64,000 nt of DNA from Mordavella massiliensis (GTDB lineage: Bacteria > Bacillota > Clostridia > Lachnospirales > Lachnospiraceae): assembly GCF_016901695.1 (NCBI RefSeq), contig NZ_JACJKS010000003.1, positions 1-64,000 on the forward strand, in the 5' to 3' direction. Of the stretch, positions 45,833 to 54,730 are shown piece after piece (the first letter of the stretch is position 1; every line of letters begins with the position of its first letter). A program made the position numbers and the translations under genes. The notes under the pieces were generated by a model, which saw only the letters and a list, made by a program, of their open reading frames with translations, had not been told where the DNA came from and did not search any database.

Positions 45833-46753
45833 ATGCCAATTCGAGTACAGAATGACCTGCCGGCCAAGGAGATCCTGGAGCAGGAAAATATATTTGTGAT
45901 GGACGAGCACAGGGCCACCCATCAGGACATCCGGCCCATCCGTATCGGGCTTCTGAACCTGATGCCCTTAAAGGAGGACACGGAGCTGCAGATCCTGCGG
46001 TCCATGTCCAACACACCGCTGCAGATCGACGTGGTGTTCATCAATGTGTCAAGCCATGTGTCCAAGAACACGTCCACAAGCCATCTCAACAAATTCTATC
46101 TCCCCTTCCGGGATGTCCGGGACCAGAAGTTTGACGGCTTCATCATCACCGGCGCGCCGGTGGAGCAGATGCCCTTCGAGGAGGTGGACTACTGGGAGGA
46201 GCTCACGGAGATCATGGAGTGGACGAAGACCCATGTGACCTCCACCCTGCACCTGTGCTGGGGCGCGCAGGCGGCCCTCTACTACCACTACGGGATCGAC
46301 AAGGTGCCCCTGGAGAAGAAGCTGTTCGGCGTCTTTAGGCACCGGGTGCTGAACCGCAAGATCCCCCTTGTGCGTGGCTTTGACGATGTGTTCCTGGCGC
46401 CTCACTCCCGCCACACGGACGTGCCGGTGGAGAAGATCCGGGCGGACGGACGGATCACGCTTCTGGCGGAGTCGGAGAAGGCGGGCGCCTTCCTCTCCAT
46501 GGCGGAGGACGGACGGCAGATCTTTGTCATGGGACATCCCGAGTATGACAGGATCACGCTGGACGGGGAGTACAAGAGGGACCTGGCCAAGGGGCTGCCC
46601 ATTGAGATGCCGGAGAACTATTACCCGGACGATGACCCGCAGCAAAAACCGCTCCTGACCTGGCGGGCCCACGGGAACAACCTCTATACGAACTGGCTCA
46701 ACTACTATGTATACCAGGTGACCCCCTACAATATGATCGGAACGCCGTTCTAA
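45833..46753 (+). CDS. metA: Homoserine O-acetyltransferase (MetA family)
   Basis: This 306-residue enzyme acylates homoserine at the start of methionine synthesis. The nucleophile Cys142 (HLCWGAQ), His235 and Glu237 (MGHPEYD) match the MetA catalytic triad. Residue 111 is Glu (TGAPVEQM); in characterised Bacillus-type MetA a Glu here selects acetyl-CoA, whereas Gly in the E. coli enzyme selects succinyl-CoA. I therefore call it an acetyltransferase although databases often name it succinyltransferase. AGAGGAG lies upstream. Confidence 0.94.
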   Translation: MPIRVQNDLPAKEILEQENIFVMDEHRATHQDIRPIRIGLLNLMPLKEDTELQILRSMSNTPLQIDVVFINVSSHVSKNTSTSHLNKFYLPFRDVRDQKFDGFIITGAPVEQMPFEEVDYWEELTEIMEWTKTHVTSTLHLCWGAQAALYYHYGIDKVPLEKKLFGVFRHRVLNRKIPLVRGFDDVFLAPHSRHTDVPVEKIRADGRITLLAESEKAGAFLSMAEDGRQIFVMGHPEYDRITLDGEYKRDLAKGLPIEMPENYYPDDDPQQKPLLTWRAHGNNLYTNWLNYYVYQVTPYNMIGTPF

Positions 46754-46793
46754 GGGGACAGGGGAGTTTTCTCCTAAATATACATATTCGGCA

Positions 46794-46823
46794 TTGCCAT
46801 ACCGATCGCAGGGGTGCTATAAT
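46794..46823 (+). promoter_or_regulatory. Predicted promoter of the DUF5717/DUF5716 operon
   Basis: TTGCCA (46794-46799) and TATAAT (46818-46823) are 18 nt apart, about 50 bp upstream of the first gene. Confidence 0.6.
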
Positions 46824-46873
46824 CTACTATAGTATGTCTAAATACAGCAGCAATGCAAGAAGAGGTGGATGGC

Positions 46874-49800
46874 TTGAAAAATAAGATCAAAAAATTCTCA
46901 AAGGGCGACTTTCAGATGACCTGTCCCGATATCATCTTTGACGAGACATGCCTGATCCTCACCATCGGCGAGGGGGAAGTGTACCGGGGAAGTTTTACCA
47001 TCAGAAGCCAGACAGACGGGGCGATCCGCGGGATCGTGTATCCGTCTTCTTTTCGCATGCGCTGCATTGAGCAGGGATTTGAGGGGAACCCGGTCACGGT
47101 CCGCTTTGAGTACGACGGGCGGAACCTGCGCCCGGGGCACGTGGAGCAGGGCAAGTTCTCCATCGTGTGCAGCGGCGGGGAGTACGAGATCAACTTCACG
47201 GCGATCATCGAGAAGCCCTATGTCATGACGGCCTACGGCAAGGTGCAGAGCACGGACGACTTCAAGAGGCTCGCCATCAAGGACTACTCGGAGGCCCAGA
47301 AGCTGTTCCGCTCCCGGGAGTTCTACGAGGTTCTCAAGTACGAGAACCCGCGGACCTTCCATCTGTACGACAACATGCGCAAGTGGTCCCTGGACGAGCA
47401 GGCCATGGAGGAGTTCCTCGTCGGGATCAAGCAGAAGGAGTGCATCTTCCTCACCCTGCAGGGGGAGGGCATGCTCTTTGAGGACTTAAAGGAGGCCACG
47501 AAGGGCAGCTTCACCGTGATCAAGAATACATGGGGCTTTATGCCCATCCATATAAAGGCGGAGGGCGGCTTTATCACCGTGGCCCGCCCGGAGATCACCA
47601 CGGATGATTTCGTGGGCAATGTGTACGAGCTGGAATTTGTCGTCGGCACGGAGCATCTCCATGCGGGGCGCAATTTCGGCAGGATCAGCCTTGTCACGCC
47701 CTACGAGACGCTGAGCTACGACGTGGAGGTGTTCCAGGGCGGGGAGCGGGACGAGAACCACGGGGAGATCGAGTTCCTGGCGGCCCAGATCCTGAAGGAG
47801 CATATCGCCTGCGAGGCGGGCAGGATCGACCTCAACACGTGGACCGACAGCGCGGTGGAGAAGTCCAAGAGAATGCGCCAGTATGCGCCTCTCGATGACG
47901 GGCTGCAGCTCTTCCAGGCCCACATCTACATCCGGGGCGGCCGGATGGAGGAGGCGAAGTGGATCCTGGAGAACTACAATTACAACCGCTTTGCCATCGG
48001 AAAGGATCCCACCACGAACGCCTACTACCTGTTCCTGACGGCCCTCATCCGGCCGGAAGGCAGCCACGCGGAGCGGGTGCTGGATGAGATCGGCAGGACG
48101 TACCTGCGCCACCAGGACTCCTGGCAGCTCCTCATGATGCTCCTCTACCTGGATCCCCAGTACCGGGACGCCTACCGCAGGATCCGTGTGCTGGAGCAGC
48201 AGTTCTACGAGTTCGGGGTAAACCAGGTCCTCTTTTACCAGGCGGCGTACCAGTGCTTCCAGGAGAGGTCAAACCTGTTGAAAAAACTCGGCAGATTCGA
48301 GCTGCACGTGCTGAATTTCGCCGTGAAATACAGGCTGCTCACAAAGGATCTGGCCCTCTATGTGGCGAACCTGGCGAGCCAGCAGAAGACCTATGACGAC
48401 CTTCTGTTCCACATCCTGGAGCAGATCTACGATATGTATCAGGAGCCCATGATCCTGAACACCATCTGCACCCTCCTCATCAAGGGGAACAAGATGCAGC
48501 AGCGGTACTTCATCTGGTACCAGCGGGCGGTGGAGGCGGAGCTGAAGATCGCCCAGCTCTACGAGTACTACATGGAGACCATCGAGGAGGACAAGGTGCG
48601 GGAGGCCCTGCCCAGGTCCATCTTCCTGTACTTCATGCACGGCAACAACCTGGACTACAAGAAGGCGGCGCTTCTGTACGCCAACCTCATCACCTACGAG
48701 CAGTATGCCAGCGACCTGTATATCAGCTACCGGGAGCAGATGGTGGAGTTCGCGTGGGACCAGCTTTTGAAGCGCCACATCAACGAGTCCCTTAAGATCA
48801 TCTACCGCCGGTTCTGCACGGAGGAGGAGATGACGGGCGAGCGGCTGGAGGCCATGCGGGACATCTGCTACGCCTACGGGGTGACGACGAAGGTGCAGGG
48901 GCTTAAATGCGTCCTCGTCATCGAGAAGGACGGGTCCATCAAGCAGAGGGTGCCCTACCGGGAGGATGGCGCCATCGTCTACCTGTACGACAAGGAGGCG
49001 CGGATCATCTGGGAGGGGATGGACGGCCGGTACTACACCGACTCCATCGTCTTCGAGACGCGGCGGCTGTTCTACGAGCCCCGCTACCTTGAGATGTGCA
49101 AAAAATACATGTCCCACATGACGAACTGGAGCGGCGAGGGGCCGAAGGAGGAAGTGTCCTTTGAAAACCTGCGCCGGAAGGACATCGACGCCTTTGACGA
49201 GAAGGAAGTCTTCCAGATGTGCAGCAGGCGGATCCGCGAGGACAACTACGAGGAGGACGAGTTCCTCCTGTACCTTTGCTATGAGCTGTTCAAGCGGCAG
49301 CAGTACGACAAGGTGACCCTCACCTACCTGGCGGGCTACTACTGCGGGGCGACGGGGGACATGAAGCGGCTGTGGCGCACGGCCAGGGAGTACGGCGTCC
49401 AGACCGGGAAGCTGGGCGAGCGGATCATCACGCAGATGCTCTTCTCCGAGGATATGTTCGGCGGGGAGGAGATCTTCATCGAGTACTATCTGACCGGAAA
49501 CGCCTATTTCCGGCTGAAACAGGCGTACCTGGCCTACGTCTCCAGGGAGTACCTGGTGTACGGCAGGCAGACAGACAGCCGGATCTTTGAGATCATCGTC
49601 AACGAGCACCGCCAGGAGGAAGAACTGGCAGATGTGTGCAGGATCGCGCTCCTCCATTACTATTCTGACCGGGAGTACGGGAAGGAGACGGAGGAAGTGC
49701 TGCACAGGGTGCTGGGGCGCATGTGCGAGAGGCAGATCATTTTCCCGTTCTATCTGTCGTATCCGGAGAGCTGGCTCAGGGAGGCGCAGCTCTACGACCG

Positions 49801-50167
49801 GACCATGGTGTCCTACCGGGCGTCCAGGGGAGGCAAGGTGCGCATCGTCTACAAGATGCGGCAGGACGGCGTGGACGATCTCGGTTACCAGAGCGAGAGC
49901 CTGACGCCCATGTACGAGGATATATATGTGAAGGATTTCATCCTGTATAAAGGGGATCTTGTCCGGTACTATTTCCAGGAGACGAGAGGCAAAAAGCAGA
50001 TCACCCAGGAGGAAAATGTGCTGGGGCAGACAAGAGACGTGCCGCCCGTCGGACGTTACGGGAAACTGAACGCCATGTCCGGGATGGAGCCGGATGAGAG
50101 GCGGGAGGCCATGGAGGCTTACCAGCAGGAGATCTGGCTGGCGGACAGGATCTTTGAGGAGTCATAA
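46874..50167 (+). CDS. DUF5717-type large solenoid protein, first gene of an uncharacterised operon
   Basis: The protein has 1097 residues from TTG 46874, chosen because AGAAGAGG is 8 nt upstream; an ATG at 46853 has no ribosome site. The N-terminus (about 10-125 and 195-290) is rich in beta strands, like two immunoglobulin-type sandwich domains. From about 310 to 1050 it is helical and repetitive, like a TPR or HEAT solenoid. It has no signal peptide or membrane segment, so it is probably a cytoplasmic scaffold. I believe it matches DUF5717. It is cotranscribed with a DUF5716 Hsp70-like protein 14 nt downstream and a TPR-like protein after that. Function unknown. Confidence 0.82.
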   Translation: MKNKIKKFSKGDFQMTCPDIIFDETCLILTIGEGEVYRGSFTIRSQTDGAIRGIVYPSSFRMRCIEQGFEGNPVTVRFEYDGRNLRPGHVEQGKFSIVCSGGEYEINFTAIIEKPYVMTAYGKVQSTDDFKRLAIKDYSEAQKLFRSREFYEVLKYENPRTFHLYDNMRKWSLDEQAMEEFLVGIKQKECIFLTLQGEGMLFEDLKEATKGSFTVIKNTWGFMPIHIKAEGGFITVARPEITTDDFVGNVYELEFVVGTEHLHAGRNFGRISLVTPYETLSYDVEVFQGGERDENHGEIEFLAAQILKEHIACEAGRIDLNTWTDSAVEKSKRMRQYAPLDDGLQLFQAHIYIRGGRMEEAKWILENYNYNRFAIGKDPTTNAYYLFLTALIRPEGSHAERVLDEIGRTYLRHQDSWQLLMMLLYLDPQYRDAYRRIRVLEQQFYEFGVNQVLFYQAAYQCFQERSNLLKKLGRFELHVLNFAVKYRLLTKDLALYVANLASQQKTYDDLLFHILEQIYDMYQEPMILNTICTLLIKGNKMQQRYFIWYQRAVEAELKIAQLYEYYMETIEEDKVREALPRSIFLYFMHGNNLDYKKAALLYANLITYEQYASDLYISYREQMVEFAWDQLLKRHINESLKIIYRRFCTEEEMTGERLEAMRDICYAYGVTTKVQGLKCVLVIEKDGSIKQRVPYREDGAIVYLYDKEARIIWEGMDGRYYTDSIVFETRRLFYEPRYLEMCKKYMSHMTNWSGEGPKEEVSFENLRRKDIDAFDEKEVFQMCSRRIREDNYEEDEFLLYLCYELFKRQQYDKVTLTYLAGYYCGATGDMKRLWRTAREYGVQTGKLGERIITQMLFSEDMFGGEEIFIEYYLTGNAYFRLKQAYLAYVSREYLVYGRQTDSRIFEIIVNEHRQEEELADVCRIALLHYYSDREYGKETEEVLHRVLGRMCERQIIFPFYLSYPESWLREAQLYDRTMVSYRASRGGKVRIVYKMRQDGVDDLGYQSESLTPMYEDIYVKDFILYKGDLVRYYFQETRGKKQITQEENVLGQTRDVPPVGRYGKLNAMSGMEPDERREAMEAYQQEIWLADRIFEES

Positions 50168-50181
50168 GGAGGAATACATCC

Positions 50182-51465
50182 GTGAGAGGCGGAAGCATAG
50201 TAGGAATTGAACTGAATGACGAGTATTGCCAGATCAGTTATTACAACGAGGAGACAAGCGAGCCGGAGACCCTGGAGGTCTCGGTGGACAACTTCCAGAT
50301 CCCGCTGATCCTCGGGTATCATCAGGAGCAGTGGGTCTACGGGAAAGAGGCGAAGCGGCTGGCCACCATCAACGAGGGCTGTACGGCCGCTAACCTCTTT
50401 GCGAGGGCCAGACGCCAGGAGAAAGTGCGGATGGGGGCCAGAAACCACGACGCCGTGTGGCTCCTTGCCAAATTCTTCCAGCTTGCCCTCGCGTCCTTTC
50501 CGAAGATCGAGTACCTGACCTTCTCCGTGCCCCACACGGACATCGACGTCAGCAAGATGCTCAAAGGCGTGGGACAGTTCGTGGGCGTGCCGAAGGAGTC
50601 GGTCTATGTGCAGGACTACAAGGAGAGTTTCTGTCACTACATGTTCTACCAGCCCAAGGAGCTGTGGCAGTACGAGGCGGCCCTGTTCTACTGCGACCGC
50701 AATGAGATCCGGGCCTACATGCTGCGCCGCCTGCGGGGGATCCGGGGGCGGGGGGATGAGCTCTTCGTGGCGGTGGACGAGGTGGCGAGCGCCCACATGA
50801 AGGAGCTGGCCGCCGTCTACCCGGTGCTGAATGTAGACAAGGCGAAGGATGCGGACGAGCGGTTCAAGTCCTTCATACAGAGTGTGTTTGACAAGAAGGT
50901 GGTCTCCTCGGTCTATCTGACGGGGGAGGGCTTTGAGAACAACTGGTATCCGGCTTCCCTGAAAGTGCTCTGCAACGGGCGCAGGGCCTTCCTCGGGAAC
51001 AACCTGTACAGCCGCGGCGCCTGCTACACCGCATACCGCAAGTGCCGGGACTTTGAGGACAGCCCCATCTACCTGGACAACACAAAGATGACGGACCAGA
51101 TCTGCCTGCGCATGCGGGTGGGGGGCAAGGAGGGCTGGTATCCCATCGTGCAGTGGGGCTCCCACTGGTATGAGGCGGACGGGCAGTGGGACGTGCTCCT
51201 GGAGGACACCTCCGACATCGAGATCCACATCGAGTCGCTGGGAACAGGCGAACTGGAGGCGGAGACCGTGTCCCTGGCCGGCCTGCCGGACAGGCGGGAC
51301 TATGCGCTGCGCCTCACCATTGAGGTCATGTTCCTGGACGAGTACACATGCAGGATCACCTTCCGGGACGCAGGGTTCGGCGAGTTCTTCCCGGCCACGG
51401 ATTTCCATGTAGAGAAGACGATACACTTAGGAGGAAGCAATGGGCAGTTTAATTCTCTGTCATAA
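50182..51465 (+). CDS. DUF5716-type Hsp70/actin-fold protein
   Basis: This 427-residue protein starts at GTG 50182 with AAGGAGG upstream. The N-terminal region resembles an ASKHA ATPase: a phosphate-1-like strand-turn (IVGIELNDEYCQISYY near 5-20), a second loop (DELFVAVDEVASAHM near 190-204) and an adenosine-site-like VYLTGEGFE near 237-245. The last ~110 residues look like the beta-sandwich substrate-binding domain of Hsp70 (SLAGLPDRRDYALRLTIEV, then ITFRDAGFGEFFPAT). It is shorter than DnaK and lacks a helical lid. Asp-Gly-Gly-type motifs are degenerate, so ATP hydrolysis is uncertain. I believe it matches DUF5716. Confidence 0.8.
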   Translation: MRGGSIVGIELNDEYCQISYYNEETSEPETLEVSVDNFQIPLILGYHQEQWVYGKEAKRLATINEGCTAANLFARARRQEKVRMGARNHDAVWLLAKFFQLALASFPKIEYLTFSVPHTDIDVSKMLKGVGQFVGVPKESVYVQDYKESFCHYMFYQPKELWQYEAALFYCDRNEIRAYMLRRLRGIRGRGDELFVAVDEVASAHMKELAAVYPVLNVDKAKDADERFKSFIQSVFDKKVVSSVYLTGEGFENNWYPASLKVLCNGRRAFLGNNLYSRGACYTAYRKCRDFEDSPIYLDNTKMTDQICLRMRVGGKEGWYPIVQWGSHWYEADGQWDVLLEDTSDIEIHIESLGTGELEAETVSLAGLPDRRDYALRLTIEVMFLDEYTCRITFRDAGFGEFFPATDFHVEKTIHLGGSNGQFNSLS

Positions 51466-52207
51466 GAAGAAGGCGAAACATCCATATGAGATATCCAGGA
51501 TCCATATGCGGATCTACACCATCGAGGAGCTGTGCTATTATTTCTGCAACAACCTGTATCTGGTGGACTATACCATCATCAACCGGCAGCTCTGCGACTG
51601 GCTGGATGAGGAGCTGGAACTGTACAGCCTGGCCGACGAGCTGCGGGCCATCCTGGACCAGAACGGGCCGGCGGAGCAGTTCCTCCTGACCGTCCTAAGC
51701 CATGCGTCCATCTACTCCGCCTCGGAGATCACCCAGATCCACAACGTGCTGGAGCATCTGAAGAACCAGAACGAGGTGGAGCGGGAGAAGTACAAGGCGG
51801 ACAACCTTCTGAAGGCGGGGGAGGTGGCTTCCGCCATCCTCGTGTACCAGTCCATCGTGAACAAGGAGTGGGACGACTCCATGGGACGGGACTTCTACGG
51901 ACAGATCTACGGCTGCCTTGGATCCGCCTACGGGCGGCTCCTTCTCTACGAGGAGGCGGCGGCCATGTACGAGAAGGGATTCCAGGTGTGCCAGGACACG
52001 AAGATGCTGAAGGCGTACCTGTACTGCTGCTATCGGTACCTGCCGGAGGCGGAGTACGTGAAGATGCTCTCCAACGAGCCGGTCTACCTGAGCATCGGCT
52101 CTGTGCTGAAGGAAGAGATCCGGCAGGCAAAGGAGAGCGTGCACGCGGACACGTCGGCGGAACAGCTCAAGACATGGAAGAGGGACTACCGCAGGGGAAA
52201 CCTCTGA
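51440..52207 (+). CDS. TPR-like protein, third gene of the DUF5717/DUF5716 operon
   Basis: This 255-residue protein starts at an ATG with AGGAGG upstream and overlaps the DUF5716 gene by 26 nt. Residues ~25-110 are helical; ~110-200 hold TPR-like helical pairs (KADNLLKAGEVASAILVYQS; YGRLLLYEEAAAMYEKGFQV). It begins MGSLILCHKKKAKHPYEIS, an unusual start with a conserved-looking CHKKKA box. It has no membrane segment. The coupling suggests it binds the DUF5716 protein as a co-factor. No family name is offered. Confidence 0.78.
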   Translation: MGSLILCHKKKAKHPYEISRIHMRIYTIEELCYYFCNNLYLVDYTIINRQLCDWLDEELELYSLADELRAILDQNGPAEQFLLTVLSHASIYSASEITQIHNVLEHLKNQNEVEREKYKADNLLKAGEVASAILVYQSIVNKEWDDSMGRDFYGQIYGCLGSAYGRLLLYEEAAAMYEKGFQVCQDTKMLKAYLYCCYRYLPEAEYVKMLSNEPVYLSIGSVLKEEIRQAKESVHADTSAEQLKTWKRDYRRGNL

Positions 52208-52230
52208 CGAACGGAAACACTTATCTGCGG

Positions 52231-52260
52231 TTGACAGACTGCGGGTAAGTGTGTTATTAT
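52231..52260 (+). promoter_or_regulatory. Predicted promoter of the amino-acid ABC transporter
   Basis: TTGACA (52231-52236) and TATTAT (52255-52260) are 18 nt apart. Downstream, AGTAAT (52284-52289) and ATTACT (52300-52305) form an inverted repeat that could be an operator. Confidence 0.6.
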
Positions 52261-52339
52261 GACAGAGCAATTTAGCGTGGTAGAGTAATCAATTGATAAA
52301 TTACTACTATGATAAAGCCACAAGGGAGGACAGACAAAG

Positions 52340-53197
52340 ATGAAAAAGAGGATCGCACTTATCATGGCACTTACGATGACAGCGGCCGCTGTGCTTGCGG
52401 GCTGCGGCGGGACCGCGGACGAGGCGGAAGAGAATACGGAGAGCACGCAGAGCAGCTCCGATGCGGACGAGGGAACAGCCGAGTTCGCCGAGAAGGCGGA
52501 AGGGGATACGTTTACCGTCGGATTTGACCAGGATTTCCCGCCCATGGGATTCGTGGGCGAGGATGGCGGGTTCACCGGCTTTGACCTGGAGCTTGCCCAG
52601 GCTGTCTGCGACAAGATGGGATGGGAGTTCGAGCCCGAACCCATCGCATGGGATGCCAAGGACGCCATGCTTGAGTCCGGCACCATCGACTGTATCTGGA
52701 ACGGATTTACCATGAACGGAAGGGAGGACGACTACACATGGTCTGAGCCCTACCTTGACAATACGCAGGTGTTTGTTGTGAGAGCCGATTCCGGCATCGC
52801 GTCAGCGGCGGATCTGGCGGGCAAGACGGTGGACGTGCAGACGGACTCCTCCGCCCAGGCGGCGCTGGAGGACAACCCGGAGCTCTCCGGCACGTTCGGC
52901 AACCTGCAGGTGATCCCGGATTACAACACAGGCTTTATGGAGCTTGAGTCCGGCGCCGTGGATGCGGTGGCCATGGACATCGTGGTGGCGGGCTATCAGA
53001 TCGAATCCAGGGATGCAGACTTCGTGATCCTGGACGACGTCATCGCCACAGAGGAGTACGGCGTTGGCTTTGCGAAGGGCAACGAGGCCCTGCGGGATCA
53101 GGTCCAGACTGCGCTGGAGGAGCTGGCTGCAGACGGGACGATGGCGGAGATCTCCACCAAGTGGTTTGGTGAGGACATCACGACCATCGGGAAATAA
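52340..53197 (+). CDS. Polar amino-acid ABC transporter substrate-binding lipoprotein
   Basis: The protein has 285 residues. A lipoprotein signal (MKKRIALIMALTMTAAAVL, lipobox AGC with Cys21) precedes an acidic linker and a SBP_bac_3 domain (FTVGFDQDFPPMGFVGEDGG, DCIWNGFTMN, YGVGFAKGN). It delivers a polar amino acid (glutamine, glutamate, aspartate, cystine or histidine-type) to the permease encoded after it. Sequence does not settle which. Confidence 0.92.
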   Translation: MKKRIALIMALTMTAAAVLAGCGGTADEAEENTESTQSSSDADEGTAEFAEKAEGDTFTVGFDQDFPPMGFVGEDGGFTGFDLELAQAVCDKMGWEFEPEPIAWDAKDAMLESGTIDCIWNGFTMNGREDDYTWSEPYLDNTQVFVVRADSGIASAADLAGKTVDVQTDSSAQAALEDNPELSGTFGNLQVIPDYNTGFMELESGAVDAVAMDIVVAGYQIESRDADFVILDDVIATEEYGVGFAKGNEALRDQVQTALEELAADGTMAEISTKWFGEDITTIGK

Positions 53198-53216
53198 ATA
53201 AAAGCAGGATACAAAA

Positions 53217-53247
53217 AGGGCTGTCCTTTTGGGCGGCCCGTTTTTGG
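53217..53247 (+). terminator. Partial terminator between binding protein and permease genes
   Basis: GGGC near 53218 and GCCC near 53236 form a stem with an inner TCC/GG pair and GTTTTT following. Such hairpins often lower expression of the permease and ATPase relative to the binding protein. Confidence 0.4.
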
Positions 53248-53264
53248 CGGAGAGGAGTTTTTTC

Positions 53265-53915
53265 ATGGAATTTTCGGTAATGATCGGGCTGCTGCTGGAA
53301 GGGACGGGGATCACGGCGCTGATCTTCTTTGTGACGCTGGCGCTTTCCCTGCCGGTGGGCATGCTCGTCTGCTTCGGGCGGATGTCAAAGAACATCCTTG
53401 TCCGTTCCGTTTTTAAGTTTTACATATCTGTCATGCGGGGTACGCCCCTTGTGCTGCAGCTCATGGTGTTCTACTTCGGGCCGTTTTACCTGTTCGGCAT
53501 GCAGCTGTCGGACACCTGGAAGCAGATGGCCTGGATCCTGGGCTTTTCCCTGAACTACGCGGCGTACTTTGCGGAGATCTACCGGGGCGGCATCGAGTCC
53601 ATGCCCCAGGGGCAGTACGAGGCGGCTAAGATCCTGGGCTACAGCAAGTCCCAGACTTTCATGCGGATCATCCTGCCGCAGGTCATCAAGCGGGTCATGC
53701 CGTCCGTCACCAACGAGGCCATCACCCTGGTAAAGGATACGTCCCTGGCGTTCACGATCACGATCGCGGAGCTCTTTACCCAGGCCAAGGCGCTGGCGTC
53801 CCGGGAGGCGAATATGATCCCCTACGCCCTGGCGGCGCTGATCTACTACGTGTTCTGCCTGCTCGTCGCTTTCATCATGGAGCGGGTGGAGAAGAAGATG
53901 AGTTATTACCGGTAG
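53265..53915 (+). CDS. Polar amino-acid ABC transporter permease
   Basis: This 216-residue protein has five membrane segments and the EAA coupling loop [20 protein letters not shown] near 108-127. The start at 53265 follows GAGAGGAG; an upstream reading lacks a ribosome site. It likely homodimerises with the ATPase encoded 16 nt downstream. The family (His/Glu/Gln/opine permeases) matches the upstream binding protein. Confidence 0.93.
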   Translation: MEFSVMIGLLLEGTGITALIFFVTLALSLPVGMLVCFGRMSKNILVRSVFKFYISVMRGTPLVLQLMVFYFGPFYLFGMQLSDTWKQMAWILGFSLNYAAYFAEIYRGGIESMPQGQYEAAKILGYSKSQTFMRIILPQVIKRVMPSVTNEAITLVKDTSLAFTITIAELFTQAKALASREANMIPYALAALIYYVFCLLVAFIMERVEKKMSYYR

Positions 53916-53931
53916 AGACAAGGAGGCAGCT

Positions 53932-54621
53932 ATGAGTCTGTTGGAAATTCACAATCTGAAAAAAAGTTTTGACGGCCTGGAGGTCCTAAGAGACATCTCC
54001 CTCCAGGTGAACCAGGGGCAGGTGCTGGGGATCATCGGGCCTTCCGGCTCCGGCAAGTCCACGCTTCTGCGGTGCGCCACCGGCCTGGAGACGCCGGACG
54101 CGGGCGAAATCCGGTATGAGGGCACGTTCGGGCTCGTGTTCCAGAACTTCAACCTCTTCCCACATTACAGCGTGATGAAGAACATCACGGACGCGCCCAT
54201 CAAGGTGCAGAAGCGGCCGAAGGAGGAAGTGTACGCGGAGTCCCGCGCCCTTCTTGCGAAGATGGGGCTCTCCGACAAGGAGAACGCGTACCCGTACCAG
54301 CTCTCCGGCGGGCAGCAGCAGCGCATCTCCATCGCCAGGGCGCTGGCCATGAACCCGGACATCCTGTTCTTTGACGAGCCCACCTCGGCCCTCGACCCGG
54401 AGCTGACCGGGGAGATCCTGAAGGTCATCCGGGATCTGGCGGCGGAGCATATGACCATGGTCATCGTCACCCACGAGATGAATTTCGCCAGGAATGTGGC
54501 GGACCACATCATCTTCATGGACAAGGGCGTGATCGCGGAGCAGGGGACGCCGGAGGAGGTCTTTGGCTCTTCCAACGAAAGAATGAAGGAGTTCCTCGGA
54601 AAATTCGGTGAAAACGCATAA
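53932..54621 (+). CDS. Polar amino-acid ABC transporter ATP-binding protein
   Basis: This 229-residue protein has Walker [10 protein letters not shown] near 34-42, signature LSGGQQQR and Walker [16 protein letters not shown]. It is about 12-15 residues shorter than usual: [20 protein letters not shown] joins the Walker A lobe to the Q-loop directly, without the usual strand and loop between them. The Q-loop glutamine, D-loop and H-loop (VTHEM) are intact, so it should be functional. AAGGAGG precedes the ATG. Confidence 0.93.
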   Translation: MSLLEIHNLKKSFDGLEVLRDISLQVNQGQVLGIIGPSGSGKSTLLRCATGLETPDAGEIRYEGTFGLVFQNFNLFPHYSVMKNITDAPIKVQKRPKEEVYAESRALLAKMGLSDKENAYPYQLSGGQQQRISIARALAMNPDILFFDEPTSALDPELTGEILKVIRDLAAEHMTMVIVTHEMNFARNVADHIIFMDKGVIAEQGTPEEVFGSSNERMKEFLGKFGENA

Positions 54622-54633
54622 AGACAGACAAAA

Positions 54634-54665
54634 GGGCAGTGGGATTCTTGCTTTTCCCGCTGCCC
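54634..54665 (+). terminator. Hairpin after the ABC transporter
   Basis: GGGCAGTGGG (54634-54643) and CCCGCTGCCC (54656-54665) form a strong stem, although only a loose T-rich stretch follows. Confidence 0.55.
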
Positions 54666-54730
54666 TGTATTATACTTTTAAAGTATTTTTTTCAAACAGG
54701 AACGGCAGGATAAGGAGAAGGTGAGACTGG

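Noticed and set aside
54622-54730. Purine riboswitch before purF
   Set aside because: Only a simple hairpin and a T-rich stretch are present.
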